A stretch of 9,477 nt of DNA, from positions 1-9,477 of the forward strand of contig CALARM010000946.1 of NCBI GenBank assembly GCA_937888925.1, in the 5' to 3' direction. The position numbers and the translations under genes were made by a program. Origin of the DNA: an uncultured Synergistia bacterium (GTDB lineage: Bacteria > Eremiobacterota > SpSt-956 > JAKJGF01). Below the pieces are notes generated by a model that saw nothing but the letters and a program-made list of their open reading frames with translations, did not search any database and had not been told where the DNA came from. Below are positions 1 to 7,282 of the stretch, in pieces (positions within the stretch are counted from its first letter, which is position 1; each line of letters starts with the position of its first letter).

Positions 1-1161
1 CGATCTTGTAACATGTGTAACCAGTATAATAGTTCTTCCCTGGTCTGCAAGTTTTCTTAATAAAGACATCATTCTTGTTTCGGTAGCAGGATCTAACCCT
101 GAAGTAGGTTCATCGAGGAAAAACAAATCGGGTTTTGTAAGTAGTTCCACACCTATACTTACTCTTTTCCTCTGACCGCCGCTTAATTTTTTTATCTGAG
201 TATATCTGCCATCCTCCAGTTCAAGTTCTTTAATTACGAGATCTATAATATTATCTATTTCTTCTTTTTTTGTATCTTCAGGAAGTCGTAAAGAGGCGGC
301 ATAGTATAAAGCTTTATATACATCCAGTTCTTCATGCACTATATCATCCTGAGGCACATATCCGAGACGATTCCTGAAAAAGTCTATTTTATCATAAAAA
401 TTTTCTCCGTTTATAAATACCTCTCCTCTGTCTTTAGGATAAACTCCGCAGAGGGTCTTTAAAAGAGTCGATTTCCCCGCACCGCTTGTAGCCACTATAG
501 CTACGAATTCGCATGGATTAATCGATAACGAAATATCATTTAATATGGTTTTGCCTTCGGAAACCGTTCTTGTTAAACCTATAGCATCAAGCCTTAATCT
601 GTCTTCTTCACAGAGATTTTTTATATGTTCTCCGTCAAAAATAAGTTTAAATTTACTTATCTGTATAATATCGCCTTTATCAAGCTGTTTTTTTTCTGTT
701 TTTATTCCGTTAACATACAGGCCATTAATGCTGTTGTTATCCTGAATAAAAAAATTACCTTCAGGAGAAGAATAAACTGTAGCATGACGCCAGGAGACCT
801 GTACATGGTTTAAGTAAATATGACTGTCAGGGTTTCTTCCTATGGTTATTTTTTTTATAAGAGAAGAGATAAAGGTGGAAACAAATTCAAATTCTGCATC
901 TCCAATAGCTATTATATCTCCTGATTGTAATTTCTGTCTGTCTATTCTCCGACCATTTATAAAAGTTCCGTTGGTGCTGTTATTATCCTGAATAAAATAA
1001 TGTTCTTCCGAATATATTATAAGAGCATGAATACCTGATATAAATTTATCTTTCTCTACTATTAAATCACAGTCGGGATAACAGCCAATCTTAATATTAT
1101 TATTCTCAAGAATAAAAATTTTATCTGATTGACCTTTACGAAGTATTAATTTTGCACTCAT
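1..1161 (-). CDS. FHA-FHA-ABC transporter ATP-binding protein, 3' end cut by window edge
   Basis: Reading back from the ATG at 1161 gives 387 open codons that run off the left edge, so the C-terminus is missing. Two FHA domains come first: residues about 22-95, and about 104-175 with GR (108-109), S-x-R-H-A (123-127) and N-G (146-147). The second has the usual phosphothreonine-binding residues, whereas the first has Gly-Cys in place of Gly-Arg and lacks the Arg before His. An ABC ATPase follows: Walker A ATSGAGKST (224-232), Q-loop Q271, signature LSGGQ (326-330), Walker B DLFFLDE (345-351) and H-loop H383. The ATPase resembles the ABCG/White type (SGLDP after Walker B, THVT at the H-loop). 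In that family FHA-ABC proteins continue into an ABC2 membrane domain, which would lie outside the window. GGTGGAG sits four bases before the ATG. The domain order suggests an exporter controlled by Ser/Thr phosphorylation; the substrate is unknown. Confidence 0.93.
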   Translation of the reverse strand, partial: MSAKLILRKGQSDKIFILENNNIKIGCYPDCDLIVEKDKFISGIHALIIYSEEHYFIQDNNSTNGTFINGRRIDRQKLQSGDIIAIGDAEFEFVSTFISSLIKKITIGRNPDSHIYLNHVQVSWRHATVYSSPEGNFFIQDNNSINGLYVNGIKTEKKQLDKGDIIQISKFKLIFDGEHIKNLCEEDRLRLDAIGLTRTVSEGKTILNDISLSINPCEFVAIVATSGAGKSTLLKTLCGVYPKDRGEVFINGENFYDKIDFFRNRLGYVPQDDIVHEELDVYKALYYAASLRLPEDTKKEEIDNIIDLVIKELELEDGRYTQIKKLSGGQRKRVSIGVELLTKPDLFFLDEPTSGLDPATETRMMSLLRKLADQGRTIILVTHVTRS

Positions 1162-1197
1162 AACTCCACCCTCTGCTATTACTGACCAGAGCATAAG

Positions 1198-1225
1198 CAT
1201 ATAATAAAGTTCTTCCTCCTGTCAC
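1198..1225 (-). promoter_or_regulatory. possible promoter for the FHA-ABC gene
   Basis: On the minus strand GTGACA (1225-1220) is followed after 16 bases by TATATG (1203-1198). The -35 matches TTGACA at five of six positions and the -10 matches TATAAT at four of six. The start of transcription would fall roughly 30 bases before the ATG at 1161. The -35 lies inside the heptamer array at 1221-1248, so the array could influence expression. This is a weak call from consensus matching by eye. Confidence 0.22.
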
Positions 1226-1248
1226 GCGTAACGTGTTACGCGTCACGA
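1221..1248. repeat. four tandem heptamers forming a palindrome
   Basis: Four consecutive 7-base units start at 1221, 1228, 1235 and 1242. All fit the plus-strand pattern G-T-N-A-C-G-N, with only the third and last bases varying. The central part, 1224-1243, is an inverted repeat with 9-base arms (acgcgtaac / gttacgcgt) around a two-base centre. It is far more GC-rich than the surrounding sequence. No T-run follows on either strand, so it does not look like an intrinsic terminator. Confidence 0.8.
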
Positions 1249-1320
1249 GAGCAGTTATGTATTATTTATACTCATCTCAGTAATATGTTATAAACCAGAT
1301 TAAATAAGGTTTTCTGGCTT

Positions 1321-1341
1321 TTCACTATTCACTACTCACTT
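1321..1341. repeat. three tandem heptamers of the TTCACTA type
   Basis: Three consecutive 7-base units start at 1321, 1328 and 1335. The first two are identical (ttcacta) and the third (ctcactt) differs at the first and last positions. It lies ten bases beyond the stop codon of the MutS-like gene that ends at 1352. It shares the seven-base period and a TCAC core with the array at 1221-1248 but has a different consensus. The short length means chance cannot be fully excluded. Confidence 0.55.
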
Positions 1342-1351
1342 CATTAGCATA

Positions 1352-2845
1352 TCATACATTGCCGAATATTTTCTTATACAAATCTTCACCATAGCTGGTT
1401 TGCAACGGTTCGCCTTCGATTAATTTAAAAGTTCGTCTTCCGTCTGCTTCTCTTTCAGCCTGCAGGAAAATAGTAGTCTTCATTTTTTTTTCATAAAAAC
1501 TACGGGCAAATTCGTATAAATGGGTAACGAAGAAAACCTTGATACCTTTGTCCACTAACCCGTAGATTATTTGTCTTGCAATCTCCGAGCCTTCTATTTC
1601 GTTTGTTGCAGCAAAGGATTCATTAAAGAGCACCATAGAATCCGGCTTTATATTGTCTATAATATTACTCATTCTGCCGAGTTCTTCATCTAATTTTCCG
1701 CTCTTCATATCGGTGTCTTCTTCCCGTTTGTAGTGCGTGAAAAGTCCGTTACAGATATTGGCACAGAAAGACCCGGCCGCTACAAACATACCGCATTGCA
1801 TCATTAACTGGGCCAAACCGATACTTCTCAAAAAAACCGATTTCCCTCCCCTGTTGGCTCCCGTAATAATTACGATATTTTTATCATCAGCATTTACATC
1901 GTTACTTACTACGTTTTGTTTCATAGTTAAGGCCAGACAGACATCATATAATCCTTTAAAAACATGTCTCCGTTCCTTAAACCCCACAGGAACGGGGAAA
2001 GATATAGCACATTCTATCTGAACGAGTTGTCTGTATAAATTTAAACAACCTATATAAAAGGCCAATTCGGTTCGCAACATAATAAAAAAATTGAGAATAT
2101 GCTCGGCTGATCTGGCCAGAGCAATGGCAACAGGCTTGATCCCCCTGTCCTGTAATTCCGACATGGCTCTGGCACCTCTTTCATCACGCTCACTGATATA
2201 AAAGGTATAAGCCTGCGGTTTCTGGGAAAAGATCCGCTCCATCCAACTCTTTTTGTTTTCCTGTGATTTACGAAGTATATAATTGACGCCTTTATTGCCT
2301 TTCCCGAGTTCAGCGCTGATTAAAACTCCGTTACGAAATTTCAGAGCTACTAAATGATCTCGAACAGTTGCAAAATATTCGTCACCAAGTTCTTTTTTGA
2401 GCATCAGAAAAAATGTCGTAAAACCTTCCGACTCAAATTTACATGCATGAATATCAGCGATATTCTTTAGTTTTTTAAGAATGTCCACAAATATCTGCAA
2501 TAATTCTATTGAGCTATAAAGTGATGGAGATCTGGCAAAAATTCCCCATAAAGTCTTTTTCTCTCTTTCAAGTGCTTCTATTGCGACATCATAAATATCC
2601 CTGACAATAGTAGAATTTTTCAGACAATCCCTGAGAATATTCTGTCGATAGAGTATTGTGTCCATATCATTATTCACGCCGGTCAAAACCGTTTTTTTCG
2701 CAACGTCAAATAGAAAATCATCATCTATAGCCATAGCTTTAAATAAAGTGTTTAATTCCAGATCCTGTATCAATATCCGCTCATTCCACGGTAATTTCTG
2801 TTTAAGGTCGAAATCACGATCTTTATACATAAGGAAAGCTTTCAT
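1352..2845 (-). CDS. MutS-family ATPase without mismatch-recognition domain (downstream partner)
   Basis: The 497-residue protein carries a MutS domain V ATPase in its C-terminal third: Walker A GANRGGKS (329-336), a region with KLDEELGRM matching the MutS GRSTFMVEM segment, Walker B MVLFNES (404-410) and a His loop VTHLYEF (440-446). Residues 1-300 are largely helical by composition and probably correspond to the MutS core and lever. There is no domain I mismatch-binding Phe-x-Glu motif, no connector, and no Smr nuclease domain; MutS proper is around 850 residues. The Walker B Asp of MutS is Asn408 here, while the catalytic Glu409 remains. The ATG overlaps the stop of the upstream gene as ATGA, with AAAGGAG eleven bases before it inside that gene, so translation is probably coupled. 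DNA binding is inferred from the family; a repair role is unproven. Several database labels of 'mismatch repair protein' for such proteins would be over-specific. Confidence 0.9.
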   Translation of the reverse strand: MKAFLMYKDRDFDLKQKLPWNERILIQDLELNTLFKAMAIDDDFLFDVAKKTVLTGVNNDMDTILYRQNILRDCLKNSTIVRDIYDVAIEALEREKKTLWGIFARSPSLYSSIELLQIFVDILKKLKNIADIHACKFESEGFTTFFLMLKKELGDEYFATVRDHLVALKFRNGVLISAELGKGNKGVNYILRKSQENKKSWMERIFSQKPQAYTFYISERDERGARAMSELQDRGIKPVAIALARSAEHILNFFIMLRTELAFYIGCLNLYRQLVQIECAISFPVPVGFKERRHVFKGLYDVCLALTMKQNVVSNDVNADDKNIVIITGANRGGKSVFLRSIGLAQLMMQCGMFVAAGSFCANICNGLFTHYKREEDTDMKSGKLDEELGRMSNIIDNIKPDSMVLFNESFAATNEIEGSEIARQIIYGLVDKGIKVFFVTHLYEFARSFYEKKMKTTIFLQAEREADGRRTFKLIEGEPLQTSYGEDLYKKIFGNV

Positions 2846-4377
2846 GATTTTATGCGCTCCTTTAAATAATCGTATGTAAGCCGATATTTTTCAGCTATTG
2901 ATATGGCATATGAACGTCCGTCCGCAGGTCTCCTTACAATTTTATATGTTCTACATGCCGGATTTTCCGGTAATACTGTACTGACCATACTGACGGTTTT
3001 TTCATTCAAATTTGATAATTCGTCTATAAATGTCACGCAAACGCACAGGAGATCAAGTTCAATTATTTGTTTCATAATATTTTTGAACAGGAATAATGCA
3101 TCTGTTAATGTTGTAGAAGTGAAAATTTCATTCACAATTATGATGCTGCCTGATGTAGCCCGGTCCAGAAGCGAGCGCATTCTAAACAGATCATCTTCCA
3201 GCTTGCTATGAAGATTTTCTATGGTTTCTTCTTTTTCAAAATGCGTTAATATACGATCAAAGAGAAAAATTTGTGCTTCTCTGCCGGGGACAGGACAGCC
3301 TAGCCCGGCCAGATAGTGTAACTGTCCGAACGTTCGGGCAAAGGTTGTCTTACCGCCCTGGTTAGGACCTGATACTATAAATATACGCTCTTTGTCTTTC
3401 AGGTAAAAATCATTACAGACAACAGATGAATCCCTGGTAATAAGTTTACAGGCCAGGGCTAAATCAAATCCTTCGTAATTATAAACTTCTTTGCTTTTAT
3501 TGGAAATTTTGGGATAGCAAAATTTCAGGCCAGCCTGTTTAAATATGGCCACATACTCCAGATAAGCAACGTAAAACTGTATTTCCCTGTTAAAAATGGC
3601 TAACTTGTTATCCATATAATTAATGTTTGCTATACAGTAATTCTCCAGATTTAAAAATATCTCCGGATATAATTGTGCTACAAAATCCAGTATCTGTGCT
3701 TCAACATGGTTCATTTCCGGCCAGTCGGAAAATTCAACCCTGTAATCTTTAACTGATCCATGTTTGAATTTCTCGAATGTCTTTTCAACCTCTGTACTAT
3801 AATTCATTTCATCTTCATATTTACGAACAGTGATGCCGTTACCTTTTATAAGCAGGCAATATCTGATTCCAGATAAATCGGTTATAAGTGTTTTTGTTTC
3901 TGCCAGAAGAGACAGGAAAGGGTTAGAAGCTGTATAATCCTTTAAATATTCGCGAAAAAGCAGAAATCCACTGGATTTTAAATCTACAGGAAATAAATCA
4001 CTTACGAGGCAATTTACGGCATTACAATAAATTTCCACTGCATCTAAAAACCATCTATTTTTCTGATATTTGTAGCAAAACTTATCTGCACAGGCAAGAT
4101 GTTCATACATCGTGCGCATTGCTTTCGCAAATGATGTTATATGTTCAAATAAAATTTTATTTTCAAGATCTCTCATTATTTCATGACGATATTTGATCGC
4201 GTCAATATCATAGAGGGAAGTGTGAAAAAATGGTTTTAAATTATATTCCTGTTTCCCAGCTGTAATGGAGTCTATAATCTGATCAAGATTTAAATCAACA
4301 AAAAAATCAGGTTCAGCAACTGTTTCTTCTTTTATGCTATCTTCAGTTCTTTCACATAGTATGCTGTGGAATGTCAT
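2842..4377 (-). CDS. MutS-family ATPase without mismatch-recognition domain (upstream partner)
   Basis: The 511-residue protein has a MutS-type ATPase near its C-terminus: Walker A SGPNQGGKTT (336-345), close to the MutS consensus GPNMGGKST, Walker B SIIIVNEIF (411-419) and a final loop CVTFIDEL (447-454). In canonical MutS the last motif is T-H-x-x-E-L; here the His is replaced by Phe450. The Walker B Asp is Asn416, with Glu417 kept, the same change as in the adjacent gene. The N-terminal 300 residues show no mismatch-recognition domain and look like the helical core/lever. It is related to, but clearly different from, its downstream neighbour, and the two start and stop codons overlap by four bases. 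This suggests a heterodimer with unlike ATP sites, analogous in principle to MutSα-type pairs. GAGAGGG lies eight bases before the ATG. The exact family and its biological role are unknown to me. Confidence 0.9.
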   Translation of the reverse strand: MTFHSILCERTEDSIKEETVAEPDFFVDLNLDQIIDSITAGKQEYNLKPFFHTSLYDIDAIKYRHEIMRDLENKILFEHITSFAKAMRTMYEHLACADKFCYKYQKNRWFLDAVEIYCNAVNCLVSDLFPVDLKSSGFLLFREYLKDYTASNPFLSLLAETKTLITDLSGIRYCLLIKGNGITVRKYEDEMNYSTEVEKTFEKFKHGSVKDYRVEFSDWPEMNHVEAQILDFVAQLYPEIFLNLENYCIANINYMDNKLAIFNREIQFYVAYLEYVAIFKQAGLKFCYPKISNKSKEVYNYEGFDLALACKLITRDSSVVCNDFYLKDKERIFIVSGPNQGGKTTFARTFGQLHYLAGLGCPVPGREAQIFLFDRILTHFEKEETIENLHSKLEDDLFRMRSLLDRATSGSIIIVNEIFTSTTLTDALFLFKNIMKQIIELDLLCVCVTFIDELSNLNEKTVSMVSTVLPENPACRTYKIVRRPADGRSYAISIAEKYRLTYDYLKERIKS

Positions 4378-4419
4378 ACGAAAATCCCTCTCTCTTTTAT
4401 TAACTGCAGAAGCAATTTT

Positions 4420-4448
4420 ATTATATTTTGGCCACTTTATTGACTTTC
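4420..4448 (-). promoter_or_regulatory. possible promoter for the MutS-like pair
   Basis: A perfect TATAAT occurs on the minus strand at 4425-4420, inside the 59-base gap between the nucleotidase stop (4437) and the MutS-like start (4377). Transcription would begin about 35 bases before that ATG. At a 17-base spacing the -35 position (4448-4443) reads GAAAGT, a poor match to TTGACA. In AT-rich DNA a chance TATAAT is common, so this is tentative. No terminator hairpin separates the nucleotidase from the pair, so read-through is also possible. Confidence 0.35.
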
Positions 4449-5957
4449 TATATTCTCAAGCCTTCCTTCAATAGTGGCTGTAACAGGGCTGTATTCCTTA
4501 AAATATTTTATAATAGCATCTCTTGCAAACATTACATTTTGAAGATTTTCACCTTTTTTAAATTCATCATAACCGTCACCGCCTGCAGCCAAAAAATCTA
4601 CAGTAGCAATTCTATAATTTTTTTCCTCCTGAATAGGCTTATTGTTTACAAGTATTTCTATTACCTGCTCTTTATCTGGCTTTGAAGAATCATATTTAAT
4701 CTTTAACCCTGATACCTGAAGTATCGCATGATTACCTGTGAAGCATGTTTCAACTATATCTTTTATATATTTTCCTTTAAGATCCATACTTATAATCATA
4801 TTTTCAAACGGAAAAACTCCGTAAAGTTTTTCCATTGTAATTTTACCTTTCGGTATATCTTCCCTCAGCCCTCCTGTATTAATCAGAGCAATATCTGATT
4901 TTGCAGAGATTTTTATTATATCCGCAATAAGATTCCCAAGATTACATTCTTCTTTATTGTTTTTAGTAAGTTCTACAGAAGTTTCTCCTATTATTTTATT
5001 ACCGAGATTTTCATATTTTTCTCTGTATTTATCAAGGAGTTTTTCTACCTCTCTGTCTGCTTCTATCTTACTGTCCAGTATCTTTACAAGTTCTCCTTTA
5101 TGACTTACTATTTTTTTTGTATTTTTGTCCACCTCAAGTTCAAGTTTTCCAAGACAGGACAAATATTTACCGGCCTGTAAAATAATGGTATTGTTTTTTA
5201 CTACAGGAGTATCAATAACTTTATGACTGTGAGAACCTACAATAATATCTATACCCGATATGTTATCTGCAAGTTCTATATCTTTTTCATAACCAAGATG
5301 AGAGATTACAATTATTAAATTTACTTTATGTATTTCTTTCAGGACAGGTATATAGTATTTAAGCGTTTCCTCTCCGGATAGAAAATAAAATTTTCCATGG
5401 TTGATTTCCGCACTTAAAACACTTGTATCAGTGCATGCTATTCCTATTATTCCAATACGTATACCGTTTATATTTTTTATGATGTAAGGTATGGTACCGT
5501 CAATAAAACTTCCATCTTCCATTTTTATTAAATTACAGGCAAGGAGAGGAAATTTTGCAGCAGAAATCATATTTACAAGTTTCTGTTCTCCCCAGTCAAA
5601 ATCATGATTGCCCAGTACTCCTCCATCATAGCCGATTACATTCATCAATTCTATCACAGGTATTCCATAAGCCATGTTGGAATAGAGATTTCCCTGAGCT
5701 ATATCTCCTCCATCTAAAAGCAACGTGCCTTCAGGATTTTTACTTCTTTCATTTTTTATCAATGTACTTAAATATTGAAAGCCTCCTATTTTTTCAGGTG
5801 CAGGTGCTATTGTCGAATCTTCATAAGGCATTATATGACCATGTATATCATTTGTATAAAGCAGTAAAATTTTTGCAGTTTCTTCCGCAGGGGAAATATT
5901 AATACATATTAAAGTAAACAGAATCGTAAAGAGTATAAAAACTTTGCATTTGCCCAT
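4437..5957 (-). CDS. secreted 5'-nucleotidase / UshA-type metallophosphatase
   Basis: The protein hydrolyses phosphate from nucleotides or related phosphoesters outside the cytoplasm, judging by family. Numbered from the ATG at 5957 (506 residues), it opens with a Sec signal peptide (hydrophobic about 7-21, likely cut after the Ser-Pro-Ala near 22-24). The two-metal calcineurin-like domain follows: NDIHGH (36-41), GGD (83-85), GNHD (116-119), SHLG (219-222) and GSHSH (241-245), so all metal ligands seem present. The C-terminal 5'-nucleotidase domain has NTGGLR (360-365), FPFEN (382-386) and GGDGY (459-463), the loops that hold the nucleoside in UshA. A GTG four codons upstream (5969) is possible, but AAGGAG overlaps that GTG and sits eleven bases before the ATG, so the ATG is preferred. 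It lies about 41 bases after the MFS gene, probably in the same transcript. Substrate choice (5'-nucleotides, cyclic nucleotides, UDP-sugars) cannot be told. Confidence 0.93.
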   Translation of the reverse strand: MGKCKVFILFTILFTLICINISPAEETAKILLLYTNDIHGHIMPYEDSTIAPAPEKIGGFQYLSTLIKNERSKNPEGTLLLDGGDIAQGNLYSNMAYGIPVIELMNVIGYDGGVLGNHDFDWGEQKLVNMISAAKFPLLACNLIKMEDGSFIDGTIPYIIKNINGIRIGIIGIACTDTSVLSAEINHGKFYFLSGEETLKYYIPVLKEIHKVNLIIVISHLGYEKDIELADNISGIDIIVGSHSHKVIDTPVVKNNTIILQAGKYLSCLGKLELEVDKNTKKIVSHKGELVKILDSKIEADREVEKLLDKYREKYENLGNKIIGETSVELTKNNKEECNLGNLIADIIKISAKSDIALINTGGLREDIPKGKITMEKLYGVFPFENMIISMDLKGKYIKDIVETCFTGNHAILQVSGLKIKYDSSKPDKEQVIEILVNNKPIQEEKNYRIATVDFLAAGGDGYDEFKKGENLQNVMFARDAIIKYFKEYSPVTATIEGRLENIESQ

Positions 5958-5968
5958 TAAAAAAGACA

Positions 5969-5974
5969 CTCCTT
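5969..5974 (-). promoter_or_regulatory. ribosome binding site that decides the nucleotidase start
   Basis: The minus strand reads AAGGAG here. It overlaps the first base of a possible GTG start at 5969, which leaves no spacing for ribosome binding, and lies eleven bases before the ATG at 5957. The ribosome binding site of the gene starting at 2845 has the same eleven-base spacing. This favours the ATG. Confidence 0.6.
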
Positions 5975-5998
5975 AAAAAATAATAATCTTGATAAATC

Positions 5999-7201
5999 TC
6001 ATTTTTTTCTCTTAAATAACATTATAATCTCTTCCCTGCCAGATATTATCAGGAAGAATATGGCAGAAACAAAGGCAGTAATTACCCCGTAATAGAATGT
6101 TGCAGCAGGGTTGTATTTATCCCAGAGATATCCTCCTACAGTACTTGCAGGCAATATGGCAAGTCCCACAAAGGTATTATATATTCCAAAACCTGTGGCA
6201 CTCATAGATTCAGGAATTATACCGGCAAGGTAGGCCTTATGAATTCCTTCCGTAAGCCCCATAAATATACCGTAGAGAAGAAATAATAACCATATATGCC
6301 AGATCTTTGTAGAAATAGCAAAACCCCAGTAGATAACACCGAAAAGAATAAAACTGAAAAAAATTATTTTTTTTCTGCCTATTTTGTCAGATATTATACC
6401 GGCAGGAATTGATGTAAGTGCATATATAAGATTATACACAAGGTATACTAAAGGTATGAGATATTCTTTAATACCAATATTGGTAGCTCTCAGTATAAGA
6501 AAAACGTCATTTGAATTACCAAGGGAAAAAATTGTTACAATTACTATAAAAGCTTTAAATTTCCAGTCAAATTTTTTAAATGAAATTTCTGGCATAGAAA
6601 CCTTTTTTATATCAGGTTTCTTTTCCTTTATAAAAAAAATAATTATAATTACTGCAATTATGCCGGGAATCATAGAAAGCCAGAAAACAAGACGATAATT
6701 TTTTACAAAAAATAAAAGTATAATATATGCCACTGCAGGGCCTACCACAGCTCCAGCAGTATCCATAGCTCTATGAAAACCAAAAGAGCGGCCCATTTCG
6801 GAAGGAGGAGTGGAATTTGCTATTATGGCATCTCTCGGAGCACCTCTTATGCCTTTCCCGAATCTATCTATAAATCGAAAGGTCAAAACATGCCACCACC
6901 TGGTAGAAATAGCCACTATTGGTCTTGATAGTGTTGAAATGCCATAACCGGTAATAAGAAAAATCTTTCTCTTACCAATCCTGTCTGAAATATAACCGGA
7001 AAATATCTTCAAAAAACTGGCAGTACTTTCTGCTATACCTTCTATAAGGCCTATTAAAGATTTATTTATCCCCAGGACAGAACTTAAAAATATAGGTACA
7101 AGGGGATAAATCATTTCAGAACTGAAATCCATAAAGAAACTTACAAGCCCTGTGAAAAAAACATTTCTGTTTAATCCCATTATTTTTTTTTCTTTTTCCA
7201 T
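5999..7201 (-). CDS. MFS transporter, 12 predicted membrane segments, substrate unknown
   Basis: The 400-residue inner-membrane protein has the length and hydrophobic pattern of a 12-helix major facilitator. Each half carries the MFS motif A in the loop between helices 2 and 3: GYISDRIGKRK (69-79) and GIISDKIGRKK (268-278). Helix 1 holds an acidic, polar stretch MDFSSEMIYP (24-33), and a basic motif DRFGKGIRGAPRDA (112-125) follows helix 4. This combination is seen in a group of uncharacterised bacterial MFS_1 permeases, to my recollection. The ATG at 7201 is preceded by only a weak purine-rich site (AGAAGAAAG); a second Met at residue 8 has no better site. The downstream nucleotidase follows closely, which makes a nucleoside or nucleotide breakdown product a reasonable but unproven substrate. 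Export of a drug or metabolite is the main alternative. Only about 33 bases lie between the upstream terminator and this start. Confidence 0.9.
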   Translation of the reverse strand: MEKEKKIMGLNRNVFFTGLVSFFMDFSSEMIYPLVPIFLSSVLGINKSLIGLIEGIAESTASFLKIFSGYISDRIGKRKIFLITGYGISTLSRPIVAISTRWWHVLTFRFIDRFGKGIRGAPRDAIIANSTPPSEMGRSFGFHRAMDTAGAVVGPAVAYIILLFFVKNYRLVFWLSMIPGIIAVIIIIFFIKEKKPDIKKVSMPEISFKKFDWKFKAFIVIVTIFSLGNSNDVFLILRATNIGIKEYLIPLVYLVYNLIYALTSIPAGIISDKIGRKKIIFFSFILFGVIYWGFAISTKIWHIWLLFLLYGIFMGLTEGIHKAYLAGIIPESMSATGFGIYNTFVGLAILPASTVGGYLWDKYNPAATFYYGVITAFVSAIFFLIISGREEIIMLFKRKK

Positions 7202-7235
7202 AACTTTCTTCTTTCTTTTCCCGTTTCTTTTTTGT

Positions 7236-7264
7236 AAAAATCAGGGGTAGTTTACAACCACCCC
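7236..7264 (-). terminator. intrinsic terminator after hppA
   Basis: On the minus strand the arms GGGGTGGTT (7264-7256) and AACTACCCC (7252-7244) pair over nine bases, with one G-U pair, around a three-base loop (7255-7253). Three bases later comes a run of five T (7240-7236). The hairpin starts 36 bases after the hppA stop codon. It should end most hppA transcripts, with any read-through feeding the MFS gene. Confidence 0.8.
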
Positions 7265-7282
7265 TTCAGCTATTATTTCTTT

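Larger units (their letters stand above)
1162..1351. other. 190-base intergenic region with heptamer arrays
   Basis: This stretch separates the end of the MutS-like pair from the start of the FHA-ABC gene. Besides the two heptamer arrays and the weak promoter candidate, it holds a 5-base-pair inverted repeat (ccaga at 1295-1299, tctgg at 1313-1317) with a 13-base loop, which is too weak to call a terminator. I see no coding frame with a credible start and ribosome binding site, and no RNA gene. Confidence 0.6.

Noticed and set aside
545..813. Plus-strand open frames opposite the FHA-ABC gene
   Set aside because: They are short and lie fully inside a well-supported minus-strand gene with intact FHA and ABC motifs; no ribosome binding site or recognisable domain.
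1190..1201. Direct repeat AGCATA AGCATA upstream of the FHA-ABC gene
   Set aside because: Two six-base copies in AT-rich DNA are expected by chance and have no other supporting signal.
1295..1317. Inverted repeat as terminator of the MutS-like pair
   Set aside because: Only five base pairs with a 13-base AT-rich loop, and the following bases are TTTATAA rather than a T-run.
1352..4377. MutS-like pair as a single gene split by a frameshift
   Set aside because: Each protein has its own complete Walker A, Walker B and final loop, so they are two paralogous genes and not halves of one.
4378..4436. Terminator between the nucleotidase and the MutS-like pair
   Set aside because: No hairpin of more than a few base pairs followed by a T-run could be found in these 59 bases.
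5555..5902. 115-residue plus-strand open frame opposite the nucleotidase
   Set aside because: It is a shadow of the metallophosphatase domain, whose metal-binding motifs are all on the minus strand here.
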